Source: CAZHAC01 sp964383855
GTDB taxonomy: Bacteria; Chloroflexota; Dormibacteria; Dormibacterales; Dormibacteraceae
Length of the DNA stretch: 25,941 nucleotides
Reading direction: 5' to 3'
Assembly: GCA_964383855.1 (NCBI GenBank)
Contig: CAYLIP010000038.1
Location: 1 to 25,941, forward strand
Below, piece by piece: positions 1 through 8,363 of this stretch (its first letter is position 1; each line of letters begins with the position of its first letter). Below the pieces are notes generated by a model. It saw only the letters and a program-made list of their open reading frames with translations, was not told the origin of the DNA and ran no database searches. The translations under genes and the position numbers were made by a program.

Positions 1-34
1 GCCCCGGCGGGATTCGAACCCGCGATCTCAGCCT
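1..34 (-). pseudogene. truncated tRNA-Glu 3' fragment
   Basis: These 34 bases are identical to positions 93-126, the T-arm and acceptor 3' half of the complete tRNA-Glu next to it. After position 34 the match stops: no D-arm, anticodon arm or 5' acceptor strand follows, so this is not a working tRNA. It sits at the window edge, so it may reflect an integration or recombination scar at a tRNA 3' end, or an assembly break at a repeat. Confidence 0.7.
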
Positions 35-68
35 CGCCGGGCGCGCGCAGGGCGCATCAGACAAGCTC

Positions 69-85
69 GCCCTCTCAAGGCTGAG
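69..85 (+). repeat. inverted copy of tRNA-Glu anticodon arm
   Basis: Positions 69-85 are the exact reverse complement of 119-135, the anticodon arm of the complete tRNA-Glu. Together with the direct copy at 1-34 this means two pieces of the same tRNA lie beside it in opposite orientations. In addition ctcagcct (27-34) and aggctgag (78-85) form an 8-bp inverted repeat that brackets about 43 bases of unrelated sequence. Confidence 0.7.
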
Positions 86-87
86 TT

Positions 88-164
88 TGGTAGCCCCGGC
101 GGGATTCGAACCCGCGATCTCAGCCTTGAGAGGGCTGCGTCCTAGTCCACTAGACGACGGGGCC
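88..164 (-). tRNA. tRNA-Glu (CTC)
   Basis: The minus strand folds as a complete tRNA: a 7-bp acceptor (GGCCCCG with CGGGGCT, first pair G-U), a T-arm GCGGG-TTCGAAT-CCCGC, and an anticodon arm CAGCC-CTCTCAA-GGCTG that gives anticodon CTC, reading GAG. The 3' CCA is encoded (88-90). The mature body is 91-164. It lies 9 bases from tRNA-Val on the same strand and is probably co-transcribed with it. Confidence 0.95.
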
Positions 165-173
165 ACATCGGCC

Positions 174-248
174 TGGTGGGCGGCGCTGGTTTCGAACCAG
201 CGACCTCTTGCGTGTGAAGCAAGCGCTCTCCCGCTGAGCTAGCCGCCC
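174..248 (-). tRNA. tRNA-Val (CAC)
   Basis: The minus strand shows acceptor GGGCGGC paired with GCCGCCC, T-arm GCTGG-TTCGAAA-CCAGC, and anticodon arm CTTGC-TTCACAC-GCAAG with anticodon CAC (valine, GTG). CCA is encoded at 174-176. It is the promoter-proximal member of a Val-Glu tRNA pair. Confidence 0.95.
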
Positions 249-258
249 TCGCCCGCCC

Positions 259-264
259 ATTCTA
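259..264 (-). promoter_or_regulatory. putative -10 box of the tRNA pair
   Basis: The minus strand reads TAGAAT (five of six consensus bases) 11 bases upstream of the first base of tRNA-Val, a usual distance for a tRNA promoter. No convincing -35 box is seen at 17 bases, so the call rests on the -10 box and its position. Confidence 0.45.
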
Positions 265-324
265 CCCACCCACAGCCTCCCACCTCGGGCCCCGCCGAGG
301 CGGTTCACGCGAGGCCGGAGCATG

Positions 325-354
325 TTGACACCCGCGCTGGCGGACGCACAGAAT
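325..354 (+). promoter_or_regulatory. promoter of the first ABC operon
   Basis: A perfect TTGACA (325-330) is followed after 18 bases by CAGAAT (349-354). Transcription would start near 361, giving a leader of about 100 bases before the TTG start at 463. An in-frame ATG at 322 overlaps this promoter, which argues against using it as the gene start. Confidence 0.6.
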
Positions 355-386
355 GCACTCGCCCGAGACCCGGGTAGGAGTTTTCC

Positions 387-438
387 GCCTGTCGTCGGCG
401 CACTCTCGCCCCGGCTCGCCGGGAAGAGGGCGGCAGGC
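387..438 (+). ncRNA. candidate structured leader RNA, copy 1
   Basis: The outer stem is GCCTGTCG (387-394) with CGGCAGGC (431-438), 8 pairs with one G-U. Inside, CTCT (403-406) pairs with AGAG (425-428) and CCCGG (410-414) with CCGGG (419-423) around loop CTCG. Blocks 397-413 and 417-433 are identical to 6450-6466 and 6494-6510 in the leader of the second operon. The element lies between the promoter and the ribosome binding site of the binding-protein gene. No known riboswitch class was recognised; RNA function is inferred from conserved blocks plus a compensated outer stem. Confidence 0.6.
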
Positions 439-462
439 ACTAAAGGACAGCGAGGAGGCAAA

Positions 463-2184
463 TTGCAGCTGCCGCACTACAGATTGTCTTTGGCCAGGTG
501 GCTGGCCATGGGCACGGTCATAGCCACAGCGGCGATCGCGTGCGCTCCCAACGGAGCCAGTTCGGCCGGGCAGGAGGCTCCCGCGAGCCAGCAGATCCTG
601 CGGGTCAACACCGGGACCGAGCCCAACAGCTACGACCCCGGCCAGCAGACCTACACCTACGAGGCGGCCGTCGGCCGCAGCGTCTTCGAGCCCCTGCTGA
701 GGCCGAAGGCAGATCTCAGCGACGTCGAGGGAGCCGCAGCTTCCAGCTACGACGTCTCCTCCGACGGTCTCACCTACACCTTCCACCTGCGCAACGGCGC
801 CAAGTGGAGCGACGGCAAGCCGGTCACCGCCAAGGACTTCGTCTACGGCTGGAAGCGGCTGCTCAACCCGGCCCTGGCGGCGGGCTACGCCGATCCCTTC
901 TTCGACGGCACCGTGGCCGGCGGGCAGGACTACGGCAACGTCGACGTCAAGAACCAGGCCGCGGTCGACTCCTTCGTGAGCAAGCTGGGCCTCTCGGCCC
1001 CCAACGACAACACGTTCGTCGTCAAGCTCCAGCAGAAGGCCGCCTACTTCAAGTGGATCGCCTCCCTCTGGGTGGGTGCTCCCATTCGCCAGGACATCGT
1101 CGAGAAGGCCGCCGGCGGCACGGTGCCGTCCACGGACACCACCAAGGCCGGCGCCTGGGCCAACTCGGCCGACACGATCATCGGCAACGGCGCCTTCAAG
1201 ATCTCGGAGATCGTGGCCAAGGACCACGTCACCATCGTGCCGACCTCGACCTACTGGGGCGGCCCCGCCAAGCTTCAGAAGGTCACCTACTACTTCATCG
1301 CTGACGGCAACACAGCCTTTGCCAAGTACCGCACCGGCGACCTCGACATCCAGGGCGTCCCGGTGGCCGATGTCACCGTGGTGCGCGGGGACCCCAAGCT
1401 GAGCAAGCAGGCCAAGCTCCTGCCCCAGCTGAGCACCTTCTGGATGGCCTTCAACACCAAGACCAAGCCCTTCGACAACGCCGACGTGCGGATGGCTTTC
1501 GCCAAAGCCGTCGACCGCGACAAGCTGGCCAACGACGTCCTGCACGGGACCGTCAAGGCGTTCCAGGGCTTCATCCCCAAGGGCATGAACGGCTACGACG
1601 AGTCGGACAAGGCCCAGAGCTATGATCCGGCGGCCGCCAAGCAGCTGCTGCAGAAGGCCGGGGTCACCGCGGCTCAGCTCAACCAGTTCAAGCTGCTGAC
1701 CCGCAACAGCACCGGTAGCAAGACGACCAACCAGTTCATCATCGACCAGTGGAACACCAACCTCGGGCTCAACATGCAGCTCGACGTGGTCGACAGCAAG
1801 ACCGTCACCAGCCGCATTCGCAAGGGCCAGTTCGACATCTACGGCCCCGATGGCTGGGGCGCTGACTACCCGGACCAGCAGGACTGGTTCGACATCTTCA
1901 CGACCGGCTCCTGCCACAGCCTCAACTGGGGCTGCCCCACCCTCCAAGGCTACGACGCTCTGGTCCAGAAGGCCGACACCGAGTCGGACAACGGGGCCCG
2001 GCAGAAGGACTACTCCACCGCGCAGAAGCAGCTCGTGGACCAGGCCGCGGTTGCCTTCCTCTACCAGAACTACGAGTACGACCTGATCCAGCCCTACGTC
2101 GCCGGTCTGACGATCACCCCGATCGACGACCAGCACTTCCCTGGAATCTTCCACCTCCACGACGTCTACATCACCAAGCACTAG
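463..2184 (+). CDS. peptide ABC transporter binding lipoprotein (SBP family 5)
   Basis: Extracellular solute-binding protein, family 5 (DppA/OppA type), which captures the substrate outside the membrane and passes it to the permeases encoded next. The TTG start at 463 is chosen because GAGGAGG (452-458) lies 4 bases upstream and a signal peptide begins there; the in-frame ATG at 322 sits on the promoter. The product is 573 residues. A basic N-terminus and a hydrophobic stretch end in AIAC, making Cys27 the likely lipidated residue. The family pattern is clear: an early YDPG, then SSDGLTYTFHLR, and AKDFVYGWKRLLNP near residues 122-135. Di- or oligopeptides are the usual ligands; nickel, glutathione or oligosaccharides are alternatives within this family. 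It is followed by a strong hairpin and the permease genes. Confidence 0.9.
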   Translation: MQLPHYRLSLARWLAMGTVIATAAIACAPNGASSAGQEAPASQQILRVNTGTEPNSYDPGQQTYTYEAAVGRSVFEPLLRPKADLSDVEGAAASSYDVSSDGLTYTFHLRNGAKWSDGKPVTAKDFVYGWKRLLNPALAAGYADPFFDGTVAGGQDYGNVDVKNQAAVDSFVSKLGLSAPNDNTFVVKLQQKAAYFKWIASLWVGAPIRQDIVEKAAGGTVPSTDTTKAGAWANSADTIIGNGAFKISEIVAKDHVTIVPTSTYWGGPAKLQKVTYYFIADGNTAFAKYRTGDLDIQGVPVADVTVVRGDPKLSKQAKLLPQLSTFWMAFNTKTKPFDNADVRMAFAKAVDRDKLANDVLHGTVKAFQGFIPKGMNGYDESDKAQSYDPAAAKQLLQKAGVTAAQLNQFKLLTRNSTGSKTTNQFIIDQWNTNLGLNMQLDVVDSKTVTSRIRKGQFDIYGPDGWGADYPDQQDWFDIFTTGSCHSLNWGCPTLQGYDALVQKADTESDNGARQKDYSTAQKQLVDQAAVAFLYQNYEYDLIQPYVAGLTITPIDDQHFPGIFHLHDVYITKH

Positions 2185-2190
2185 GACTCC

Positions 2191-3216
2191 ATGGCAGTAA
2201 TCACGGGAGGGCGTCCCCGCCGGGGCGCCCTCCTGTTCACCTTCTTCTCGCCGAGCTCGCGCGCCGGCAGCCTCGTCCTCTACGTCCTGCGCCGGATCCT
2301 GTGGATGGTCCCGGTGGTGCTCTTCGTGATCCTGATCACGTTCCTGCTCATGCACCTGGCGCCGGGCAGCCCGTGGGACAAGGCCGGCGGCCGCCAGCTC
2401 TCTTCAGCCGTGGTCGAGAACCTGAACGCCAAGTACGGCCTCGACAAGCCTGAGTGGCAGCAGTTCCTGATCTACATCTGGAACGCGGCCCATTTCGACT
2501 TCGGGCTCTCCTACCAGTACGAGGGCAAGACCGTGAGCAGCCTGATCCTCGCCGGCTGGCCGTTCACGGCCACGCTGGGCGTGCTGGCGTTCCTCCTCAT
2601 CGTCCCGATCGGCATCGGGCTCGGCGTGATGGCCGCCCTCCGCCAGAACACGCGCGTCGACTACATCACGATGGGCTTTGCCACCTTCGGCGCCTCATTC
2701 CCCAACTTCGTGGTCGGGATGCTGATGATCATCGTGTTCGGCGTCTTCGCCTACAACGCGACGGGGGGCGACTACTCACTCCCGGTGACCGGCTTCGGGT
2801 TTGACCAGCACCTGATCATGCCCGTGCTCACGCTCGCGCTCCTCCCCATCGCCTACATCGCGCGCCTCACTCGCGCCAGCACCCTCGACACCCTGCGCCA
2901 GGAGTACGTCCGCACCGCCTGGGCCAAGGGGCTGACCGAGCGGATGGTGGTAATCCGCCACATCCTGAAGAACTCCCTGATCCCCGTGGTCACGGCGCTG
3001 GGCCCCACCTTCGCCTTCCTGATCACCGGTTCGGTGATCGTGGAGGAGGTCTTTGCCATCCCCGGCATCGGGCGCGCCTTCGTGACGGCGGTCGAGTCGC
3101 GCGACTATCCCATGATCCTCGGCACCACGATCCTCTTTTCACTGGTGGTCGCGATCGCCAATCTCGTGGTCGACGTGGCCTACGTCTTCATCGACCCCCG
3201 GGTGCGGCTCAGCTGA
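2191..3216 (+). CDS. dppB: peptide ABC transporter permease, DppB type
   Basis: Inner-membrane permease of the BPD_transp_1 family, forming the channel together with the next gene product. The 341 residues include the N-terminal segment YVLRRILWMVPVVLFVILITF followed by LAPGSPWD, typical of DppB/OppB, and about six membrane segments. The coupling (EAA) loop is around residues 230-265 (RASTLDTLRQEYVRTAWAKG) and the end has the family pattern FIDPRVRLS. The start is uncertain: ATG 2191 lies 6 bases after the upstream stop but lacks a clear ribosome binding site, and the first 15 codons contain the intergenic hairpin; no other ATG, GTG or TTG precedes the first membrane segment. The stop overlaps the next ATG (TGATG), implying coupled translation. 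Confidence 0.9.
   Translation: MAVITGGRPRRGALLFTFFSPSSRAGSLVLYVLRRILWMVPVVLFVILITFLLMHLAPGSPWDKAGGRQLSSAVVENLNAKYGLDKPEWQQFLIYIWNAAHFDFGLSYQYEGKTVSSLILAGWPFTATLGVLAFLLIVPIGIGLGVMAALRQNTRVDYITMGFATFGASFPNFVVGMLMIIVFGVFAYNATGGDYSLPVTGFGFDQHLIMPVLTLALLPIAYIARLTRASTLDTLRQEYVRTAWAKGLTERMVVIRHILKNSLIPVVTALGPTFAFLITGSVIVEEVFAIPGIGRAFVTAVESRDYPMILGTTILFSLVVAIANLVVDVAYVFIDPRVRLS
2206..2233 (+). terminator. hairpin after the first binding-protein gene
   Basis: GGAGGGCGTCCC (2206-2217) pairs with GGGGCGCCCTCC (2222-2233), 12 pairs with one G-U, around loop CGCC. It is followed by TGTTCACC with no real T-run. It lies 22 bases after the binding-protein stop codon, so it probably protects the upstream mRNA from 3' decay or attenuates read-through. 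It also falls within the first codons of the annotated permease. Confidence 0.6.
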
Positions 3217-4121
3217 TGGCAGCCACCGCCGAGGTCCTGGAGGCCGACTGGGACGTTCCCGAGCAGACCGGGCTCTGGAGCGACGCCTGGCAGCGCTTTC
3301 GCCGCAACCGGCTGGCCATCATCGGCCTCGCGTTCGTCCTTCTGCTGATCGTCGACGCGCTGGGATCGCCGCTGCTGGCCCATTTCGGCATCATCCCCGA
3401 CCCGATCAAGCAGGACACCTCTCACATCGAGGTCGGTCCGGGCTTTCCCGGCCACCTCCTGGGCTCCGACGAGCTGGGCCGCGACACGCTGAGCCGGCTC
3501 ATGTACGGAGCCCGGATCTCCCTCACGATCGGCATCCTGGTCCAGGGCATCATCCTGGTCGTCGGGGGGACGATCGGGCTCGTCGCCGGCTATTCCGGCG
3601 GCCGGGTCGACAACCTGCTGATGCGCTTCACCGACGTCTGGTACGCCTTCCCCGACCTGATCTTCGTGCTCGTCCTGGTCTCGGTCTTCGGGCCCAGCCT
3701 GCTCTCGATCTTCGGCGCCATCGGGCTGGTGAACTGGGTCGGCCTGGCCCGCCTGGTCCGGGGACAGGTGCTGTCGATCAAAGAGAAGGAGTACATCGAG
3801 GCGGCCCGGGCCGCCGGCTCCTCGCCGGCCACCATCGTCACGCGGCACCTGGTGCCCAATTCGCTCGGACCGGTGATCGTCGCGCTCACCTTCGGCATCC
3901 CGCAGGCGATCTTCACCGAGGCCGTGCTCTCCTTCCTGGGCGTGGGCATCCAGCCGCCGACGCCGACCTGGGGCCAGATGGTCTTCGACGGCTACCAGGC
4001 GATCTACGCCAATCCGACCTCGGTCCTCTTCCCCGCGCTCGCCATCGGCCTCACCCTGCTCGCTTTCACGTTCATCGGCGACGGTCTGCGCGACGCGCTC
4101 GACCCGCGGATGAGGCGTTAG
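3216..4121 (+). CDS. dppC: peptide ABC transporter permease, DppC type
   Basis: Second inner-membrane permease of the importer, 301 residues. It has the DppC/OppC layout: a cytoplasmic N-terminus with SDAWQRFRRNRLAIIGL leading into the first membrane helix, a periplasmic segment with HLLGSDELGRDTLSRLMYGAR, and then the transporter domain. The ATPase-contacting EAA motif reads IEAARAAGSSPATIVTRHLV (about residues 192-211). The end GDGLRDALDPRMRR is the classic DppC terminus. Its ATG overlaps the stop of the preceding permease, and the ATPase gene follows after 11 bases, so all are one transcript. Confidence 0.92.
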   Translation: MAATAEVLEADWDVPEQTGLWSDAWQRFRRNRLAIIGLAFVLLLIVDALGSPLLAHFGIIPDPIKQDTSHIEVGPGFPGHLLGSDELGRDTLSRLMYGARISLTIGILVQGIILVVGGTIGLVAGYSGGRVDNLLMRFTDVWYAFPDLIFVLVLVSVFGPSLLSIFGAIGLVNWVGLARLVRGQVLSIKEKEYIEAARAAGSSPATIVTRHLVPNSLGPVIVALTFGIPQAIFTEAVLSFLGVGIQPPTPTWGQMVFDGYQAIYANPTSVLFPALAIGLTLLAFTFIGDGLRDALDPRMRR

Positions 4122-4132
4122 GGGTATCCGCC

Positions 4133-5197
4133 GTGTCTGACCCGCTTCTCCAGATCGAGGACCTGCACACGCAGTTCTTCACGTCGCGTGGCGTGGTCCA
4201 CGCCGTGGACGGGGCCAGCCTCAGCATCCGCGAGGGTGAGACGCTGGGCGTGGTCGGCGAGTCCGGCTGCGGCAAGACGATGACCGCGCTCTCCGTGCTC
4301 CGCCTGGTGCCGGAACCGGGGCGGATCACGGGCGGCCGGATCCTCTACCGCGGCCGCGACGTCACCAGGATGACCGACGAGGAGATCCGGGACTTCCGCG
4401 GCAACGACGTCTCGATGATCTTCCAGGACCCGATGACCTCGCTCAACCCGGTGACCAGGGTCGGGAGCCAGATCGAGGAGGCGATGACCGCGCACGAGCG
4501 CTTCGAGCGGAATGAGGCCGCGCAGCGCGTGATCTCGCTGCTCAAGCAGGTGCGCGTGCCTTCCGCCGAGCGCCGCATCAACGACTATCCGCACCAGTTC
4601 TCGGGCGGGATGCGCCAGCGGGCGATGATCGCCATGGGGCTGGCCAACGAGCCGGCACTCCTGATCGCAGACGAGCCCACCACCGCCCTCGACGTCACCG
4701 TCCAGGCCCAGATCATCGAGCTGCTGCGTGCTCTCAACCGCGAGCTGGGCGCCGCCATCATGCTGATCACCCACAACATGGCGCTCGTCGCCAGCCTATG
4801 CACCCGGATCGTCGTCATGTACGCGGGCCGGGTGGTCGAGGAGGGCCCGATCGAGCAGATCTTCGAGAGCCCCCAGCACCCCTACACCTGGTCGCTGCTG
4901 CGCTCGGTCCCCCGCATCGACGAGAGCCGGCGCGGGCGCCTGGTCAGCATCAAGGGCCTCCCGCCTGATCTCTCCAACCCGCCGCCTGGCTGCAAGTTCC
5001 ATCCTCGCTGCGCCTTTCGCGAGGACCGCTGCCTGCACGAGGAGCCGCCGCTTGGTGAGGTCGCGGCCGGGCAGAACGCGCGCTGCTGGGTCCTGATGCG
5101 CAACGTGCCGGCCGAGGCCCGGGACGAGCTGAAGGAGGCCCAGATCTCGCTGGAGGCGGCCGAGAAGATCAAGCAGGAAGACCTCAGCGGTGCCGAT
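4133..5197 (+). CDS. dppD: peptide ABC transporter ATPase, DppD type (3' end at gap)
   Basis: First ATPase of the importer; it hydrolyses ATP on the cytoplasmic side. GTG start, with AGGGG 8 bases upstream. Visible motifs: Walker A GESGCGKT (residues 42-49), Q-loop IFQDPMTSLNP, signature FSGGMRQR, Walker B LLIADEPT, H-loop ITHN. The C-terminal oligopeptide-transporter domain has four cysteines (GCKFHPRC, a third 7 residues on, then ARCW), the arrangement that holds a [4Fe-4S] cluster in characterised DppD/OppD proteins. The frame runs into the N-gap after residue 355. If the 12-base duplication flanking the gap is collapsed, the protein ends one residue later (GAT GGC TGA) at 356 residues, with the stop overlapping the next ATG. 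Confidence 0.92.
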
Positions 5198-5297
5198 NNN
5201 NNNNNNNNNNNNNNNNNNNNNNNNNNNNNNNNNNNNNNNNNNNNNNNNNNNNNNNNNNNNNNNNNNNNNNNNNNNNNNNNNNNNNNNNNNNNNNNNN
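5198..5297. other. 100-N scaffold gap, probably spurious
   Basis: Exactly 100 N, the usual placeholder for unknown distance. The 12 bases before it (5186-5197, agcggtgccgat) are repeated exactly after it (5298-5309). Merging the two copies restores a normal DppD stop that overlaps the DppF start, as at the same junction in the second operon. The two contigs probably overlap and no sequence is missing. Confidence 0.85.
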
Positions 5298-5307
5298 AGC
5301 GGTGCCG

Positions 5308-6345
<1,038 letters not shown>

Positions 6346-6375
6346 CGGAACCGGCGGGGGCGCCGAGCCGCTCCC

Positions 6376-6404
6376 TTGACTTTCGACCGGCCCGCGGAAA
6401 CACT
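6376..6404 (+). promoter_or_regulatory. promoter of the second ABC operon
   Basis: TTGACT (6376-6381), five of six -35 consensus bases, is followed after 17 bases by AACACT, a weak -10. The predicted leader is about 145 bases long and holds the second copy of the structured element. The strong -35 and the arrangement shared with the first operon support it; the -10 is poor. Confidence 0.45.
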
Positions 6405-6438
6405 TGCAAGCGGAGTAGGTGGGCCAGCAGGTGGCCCG

Positions 6439-6515
6439 GCTTTCCCGCCGGCGCACTCTCGCCCCGACGCGACCGGCATCAGCCGGGCCGCAGCGCCGGG
6501 AAGAGGGCGGGAAGC
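6439..6515 (+). ncRNA. candidate structured leader RNA, copy 2
   Basis: The outer stem is GCTTTCCCGCC (6439-6449) with GGCGGGAAGC (6506-6515), 10 pairs with one bulged T. Its sequence differs from the outer stem of copy 1 but is again paired. CTCT (6456-6459) and AGAG (6502-6505) lie in the two 17-nt blocks shared with copy 1 (6450-6466, 6494-6510). Between the blocks a longer insert holds hairpin CCGGC-ATCA-GCCGG (6473-6486). A separate hairpin, GGGCCA/TGGCCC (6421-6437), lies just upstream. The element precedes the second binding-protein gene. Confidence 0.6.
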
Positions 6516-6557
6516 ACGCGTTCAGCTTGAACGCACCCAGGACAAGGGGGAAAACCA

Positions 6558-8288
6558 TTGAATCGACTCGGATGGAGGGTTCTGGCCACCGGCGTGGCGG
6601 CCCTGTTCGTCACCCTCGGCTGCGGCAACTCCGGCGGAGGCGGGGGCGAGCTGGCGGCCGATCAGACTCTGCGCTACCCGATGAACAACGACGTCGAGTA
6701 TCTCGACCCCGGGCAGGTGGAATTCGGTACTGACATCACGTTCACCAACGAGATGTTCAGCGGCCTCTACAAGGTCGACAACTCCGGGAAGGAGGTCAAC
6801 GACATCGCCACCGGGCCGCCGGACGTCTCCTCCGACGGCAAGACCTACACCTTCAAGCTCCGGCATGACGCCAAGTTCTGGAACGGCGACCCGATCACCG
6901 CAAAGGACTTCGTCTACAGCTGGAACCGGCTGGCCTACCTGAACGGCGCCTACGCCTCCTGCGCCGACCCCATCGTGGGCTCCCAGGACGTGGAGAACCA
7001 GAAGGCCAAGACGATGACCGGCCTGACCGCGCCCGATGACTACACAATCAAGGCGCAGCTCAGCGACACCGCCGGCTACTGGCTGACCGAGGTCGGCCTC
7101 TGGTGCATGCAGGTCGTCGACCAGAAGGTGATCGGCGACTACACGGACGCCAGCAACAAGAAGAACGACGATTGGTGGAAGGATCCGTCGACCGCCGTCG
7201 GTAGCGGCCCCTTCAAGATGACCCAGCGAACGCCCAAGGCGTCGCTGGCCTTCGAGGCGGTTCCCAACTGGTGGGGCGGCTCGACCGGGGCCATCAAGAA
7301 GGTCGAGGTCACGATCGGCGAGGACGCCGTCTCGGCGATCAAGAAGTTCGAGTCGGGCGGGTATGACGTGGTCGGTCCGTCCAACTACGTGGCGGCCCCG
7401 GACGACGTCATCCGCTACAAGAACGACGCCACCAAGAAGAAGCTGCTCACGCTCTACCCGGCCGCCCGGACGACGTGGATCTCGTTCAACATGACCAAGG
7501 GCCCCTTCCAGAGCAAGGCGGGCGGCGTGACGCCCGGCTCGCCCACCAACGGACCGGGGGTCGACGACCAGGGCAAGGCGGGCCGCCACGCGCTCTCGAT
7601 CGCCATCAACCGCGATCAATTGGTCGACGTGGCCTGCGCCCAGGGGGCGCTCTGCGCCAAGGCGACCGGCGGCTGGATCTCCAAGGGCCTGAAGGGCTAC
7701 CTCGGGGACAACAGCGATCCCAACGTCAAATTCGACGCCGCGGCGGCCAAGGCCGAGTACGCCAAGTGGGATCCCGACAAGAGCAAGGCCGCCCAGATGA
7801 AGTACACGTACAACTCCGGCAGCGCCGTCTCCAAGGCGGTCGCCGAGAACCTGCAGTCGCAGTGGAAGGCCAACCTCGGGATCGACGTCCAGCTCCAGGG
7901 CGTGGACAAGAACACCATGAGCAGCCTGCGCAAGGGCCTGACTCAGTGGGTCATGGGCTACGGCTCCTGGGGCGCCGACTACGACCACCCGCAGGACTGG
8001 TTCGACAACATGCTGGTCTGCAGCCAGGCCAAGGTCGGCCGCGGCAGCCAGGGTTCGGGGTACTGCAACCCGGCCCTCGACCAGCTCGTCACCAAGGCCG
8101 ACGCCAAGCAGCTCGAGCCGGCACTGCCCGATTACCAGCAGGCGGGCAAGATGCTGAACGACGACATGGTCGTCGCCAACCTCTACTACGGCGTCGTGCC
8201 CTACTTCGTCCAGAAGTACGTCTCCGGCGCCGGCTACACGAGCCTCTTCGACTACCGCTGGGAAGGAATCAAGATCCTCAAGCACTAG
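6558..8288 (+). CDS. peptide ABC transporter binding lipoprotein (SBP family 5), second operon
   Basis: Family 5 extracellular solute-binding protein, 576 residues, the substrate-capturing part of the second importer. TTG start with AAGGGGG 7 bases upstream. The signal peptide runs to Cys22 (LGC), followed by a flexible SGGGGGE linker typical of surface lipoproteins. Family patterns: YLDPGQ near the start, SSDGKTYTFKLR, and AKDFVYSWNRL. It is clearly related to the first operon's binding protein (shared ITAKDFVY-type segment and a late WGADY..PQDWFD segment) but has diverged much more than the ATPases, suggesting a different ligand range. The ligand cannot be read from the sequence; peptides are the default for the family. 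Confidence 0.9.
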   Translation: MNRLGWRVLATGVAALFVTLGCGNSGGGGGELAADQTLRYPMNNDVEYLDPGQVEFGTDITFTNEMFSGLYKVDNSGKEVNDIATGPPDVSSDGKTYTFKLRHDAKFWNGDPITAKDFVYSWNRLAYLNGAYASCADPIVGSQDVENQKAKTMTGLTAPDDYTIKAQLSDTAGYWLTEVGLWCMQVVDQKVIGDYTDASNKKNDDWWKDPSTAVGSGPFKMTQRTPKASLAFEAVPNWWGGSTGAIKKVEVTIGEDAVSAIKKFESGGYDVVGPSNYVAAPDDVIRYKNDATKKKLLTLYPAARTTWISFNMTKGPFQSKAGGVTPGSPTNGPGVDDQGKAGRHALSIAINRDQLVDVACAQGALCAKATGGWISKGLKGYLGDNSDPNVKFDAAAAKAEYAKWDPDKSKAAQMKYTYNSGSAVSKAVAENLQSQWKANLGIDVQLQGVDKNTMSSLRKGLTQWVMGYGSWGADYDHPQDWFDNMLVCSQAKVGRGSQGSGYCNPALDQLVTKADAKQLEPALPDYQQAGKMLNDDMVVANLYYGVVPYFVQKYVSGAGYTSLFDYRWEGIKILKH

Positions 8289-8305
8289 AGCTTTGAGTCA
8301 GCGAC

Positions 8306-8333
8306 AAGGGCCCGGCCAAGCGGCCGGGCCCTT
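8306..8333 (+). terminator. hairpin after the second binding-protein gene
   Basis: AAGGGCCCGGCC (8306-8317) pairs perfectly with GGCCGGGCCCTT (8322-8333) around loop AAGC, then TTCTC. This 12-bp stem lies between the binding-protein stop and the permease ATG. It resembles a partial intrinsic terminator with a short T-run, fitting attenuation or mRNA protection in the middle of the operon. Confidence 0.75.
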
Positions 8334-8363
8334 TCTCAATGGTCCTCTAGGATTGTTCGTCAG

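Noticed and set aside
322..462. Upstream ATG start for the first binding protein
   Set aside because: It overlaps the TTGACA promoter and the structured leader, has no ribosome binding site, and would place 47 residues before a signal peptide.
262..2355. Long minus-strand frame opposite the first binding-protein gene
   Set aside because: It is antisense to a well-supported family 5 binding protein, runs over tRNA-Val's upstream region, and reads as low-complexity Val/Gly/Glu/Arg-rich protein typical of GC-rich shadow frames.
6352..6365. GC hairpin after the first operon as a terminator
   Set aside because: The stem is only 5 bp with a G-only loop and no T-run; too weak to call.
6522..8285. 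Minus-strand frame of 587 codons opposite the second binding protein
   Set aside because: It is antisense to a clear gene with no recognisable domains and a shadow-type composition.
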